Source: Chloroflexota bacterium
GTDB taxonomy: Bacteria > Chloroflexota > Anaerolineae > Aggregatilineales > UBA3940
Direction: 5' to 3'
NCBI GenBank assembly: GCA_024643825.1
Contig: JAHEME010000204.1
Span: 1 to 6,024, forward strand
DNA length: 6,024 nt
The translations under genes were made by a program, and so were the position numbers. Below the pieces are notes generated by a model, which was not told where the DNA came from, ran no database searches, and saw only the letters and a list, made by a program, of their open reading frames with translations. Shown piece by piece: positions 5,133 through 6,024 of the stretch. Within the stretch, counting starts at the first letter, position 1. The number at the start of each line of letters is the position of its first letter.

Positions 5133-6024
5133 TCATGGCATAACCAGGTCGAGGGCATCGCACGCGGGGCAGCTCCCATTCGGGCGCACCATCGCGTAGC
5201 CAGCCATCGGGTCATCGCCCCAGTACGTGAAATCGAAATTCCATACAATCATCAAGCGGACAATGCCGCTTTGCTTACTCAATTGCGCGGCCTCAGCCAA
5301 CCATTGCGCCTGCTGCGCCACGCTGGTGCCTGAGGCCCAACCAAACCGACTGGGAACATTCCCCAGCCCTTCGCCGCTAAGATACCCCAACTCGGTAAAG
5401 CATACCGGGCGACCGAACGTTCCGCCATAAAGCTGCAACATTCCCCCATAATACCAGCTATAGTGCTGATACCCTGGGTCGGCAGGATGCCCGGTCGTAG
5501 CAGACGGCGCGGTCGCTCCTGCGTTATAGTGCGTCCCCACGCAGTCCATATAATTGGCCGCACCGGCTTCCGCCATCTGCTGAAGGTACAACCAGTCGTC
5601 GCATCCCGTTCCCTGCGCGGAACAGCCGCCATCACCAAAGAAGGCTCCGGTTGGGGCCAGCGCGCCGGAGATCACCATAATGTTGGGATTGACCTCTTTG
5701 ATGGCATTGTAAGCCGGGGCCAGCAAATCCCGCACGTACGCTGTGCCACTGATTTGCCCACGCGGCCACTCATAGTCGATGTTGCCCTCGTTCCAAACCT
5801 CAATGGCATCCGGGCCAAAGTAGGCGACACCACGCAGAAATTCGAGATATTTAGGTACATTAATGGATGTCGGATAGTTCTCGCGCCCCGGTATGCTCAA
5901 GAGCACCTTGAAGCCGTGCTGCCGTCCCTGCTCGATCAGTTCCCACGCGACGCTCGAATCCATGTCTTCGGCCCAGGCCAACTGGAACTTCACCCACGTC
6001 ATCCCTGATTCGTGCATACGATCA
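5133..6024 (-). CDS. Clan GH-A glycoside hydrolase-like protein, partial (N-terminal part beyond window)
   Basis: The TGA stop is at 5133-5135 and the frame stays open to the right edge. An ATG at 6017 exists, but alignment with the 970-aa protein puts it inside the barrel (MHESGMTWVKFQ against MQQAGMTWVKFQ), and a start there would leave no signal or anchor, so the gene almost certainly continues upstream. Counting from that Met: GFKVLLSIPG (35-44), EVWNEGN with acid/base Glu77, VISGALAPTG, DCVGTHYN (158-165), VCFTELGY with nucleophile Glu209, and RPNGSCPACD (278-287) at the tail. NE is followed by Gly rather than the usual Pro. A loop after APTG carries an extra Cys pair (132 and 139) absent from the paralogue. 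Both catalytic Glu residues are present, so activity is likely; substrate unknown. It lies 26 bases upstream of the 970-aa gene and is probably cotranscribed with it. The missing part may repeat that gene's anchor and binding-domain layout. Confidence 0.88.
   Translation of the reverse strand, partial: DRMHESGMTWVKFQLAWAEDMDSSVAWELIEQGRQHGFKVLLSIPGRENYPTSINVPKYLEFLRGVAYFGPDAIEVWNEGNIDYEWPRGQISGTAYVRDLLAPAYNAIKEVNPNIMVISGALAPTGAFFGDGGCSAQGTGCDDWLYLQQMAEAGAANYMDCVGTHYNAGATAPSATTGHPADPGYQHYSWYYGGMLQLYGGTFGRPVCFTELGYLSGEGLGNVPSRFGWASGTSVAQQAQWLAEAAQLSKQSGIVRLMIVWNFDFTYWGDDPMAGYAMVRPNGSCPACDALDLVMP

Noticed and set aside
5463..6008. Plus-strand open frame of 181 codons
   Set aside because: It lies wholly antisense to the conserved GH-A barrel, shows no recognisable domain and is explained by the codon bias of the opposite strand.
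6015..6017. ATG as the true start of the right-hand gene
   Set aside because: The frame stays open upstream, the paralogue aligns through this point, and starting here would remove any export signal.

Overview
The window is almost entirely coding, and every supportable gene lies on the minus strand. In transcription order (right to left) there are four genes: a partial one (5133 to right edge), a 970-residue gene (2194-5106), a 440-residue gene (829-2151) and a second partial one (1-754, open through the left edge). The gaps are 26, 42 and 74 bases, so the block reads like an operon, although a terminator-like hairpin lies in the last gap. No tRNA, rRNA, CRISPR array, transposase or plus-strand gene was seen, and no stretch over 100 bases lacks a gene.

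All four products carry the same kind of module: a compact TIM-barrel domain resembling clan GH-A glycoside hydrolases (the GH5/GH39-like group). The acid/base Glu is in a WNE motif in all four, and the nucleophile Glu is in a TE[FL]G motif in the three whose C-terminal half is inside the window. The two right-hand modules are close paralogues, with shared DNA-level blocks and a shared CPACD tail. The two left-hand modules are more divergent. Each protein whose N-terminus is visible is placed outside the membrane by a different anchor. The left gene has a lipoprotein signal (Cys25). The 440-aa protein has an N-terminal signal anchor plus a Pro/Thr linker. The 970-aa protein has an acidic cytoplasmic tail, one membrane helix and a long extracellular part.

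The most unusual product is the 970-aa one. Its order is: acidic tail with three 12-residue repeats, membrane helix, beta-rich region, a GH18/YaaH-like barrel that has lost its catalytic Glu, a second beta-rich stretch, a Thr/Pro/Gly linker, and a GH-A-like barrel that keeps both catalytic Glu residues.

The organism is probably a mesophilic, moderate-GC bacterium. The Thr-Pro linkers, the run of exported glycosidase-like proteins and the overall style suggest Chloroflexota (Anaerolineae-like), but this is a stylistic inference with no marker gene behind it. The likely joint role is processing of a surface or extracellular polysaccharide. The substrate cannot be read from the sequence.
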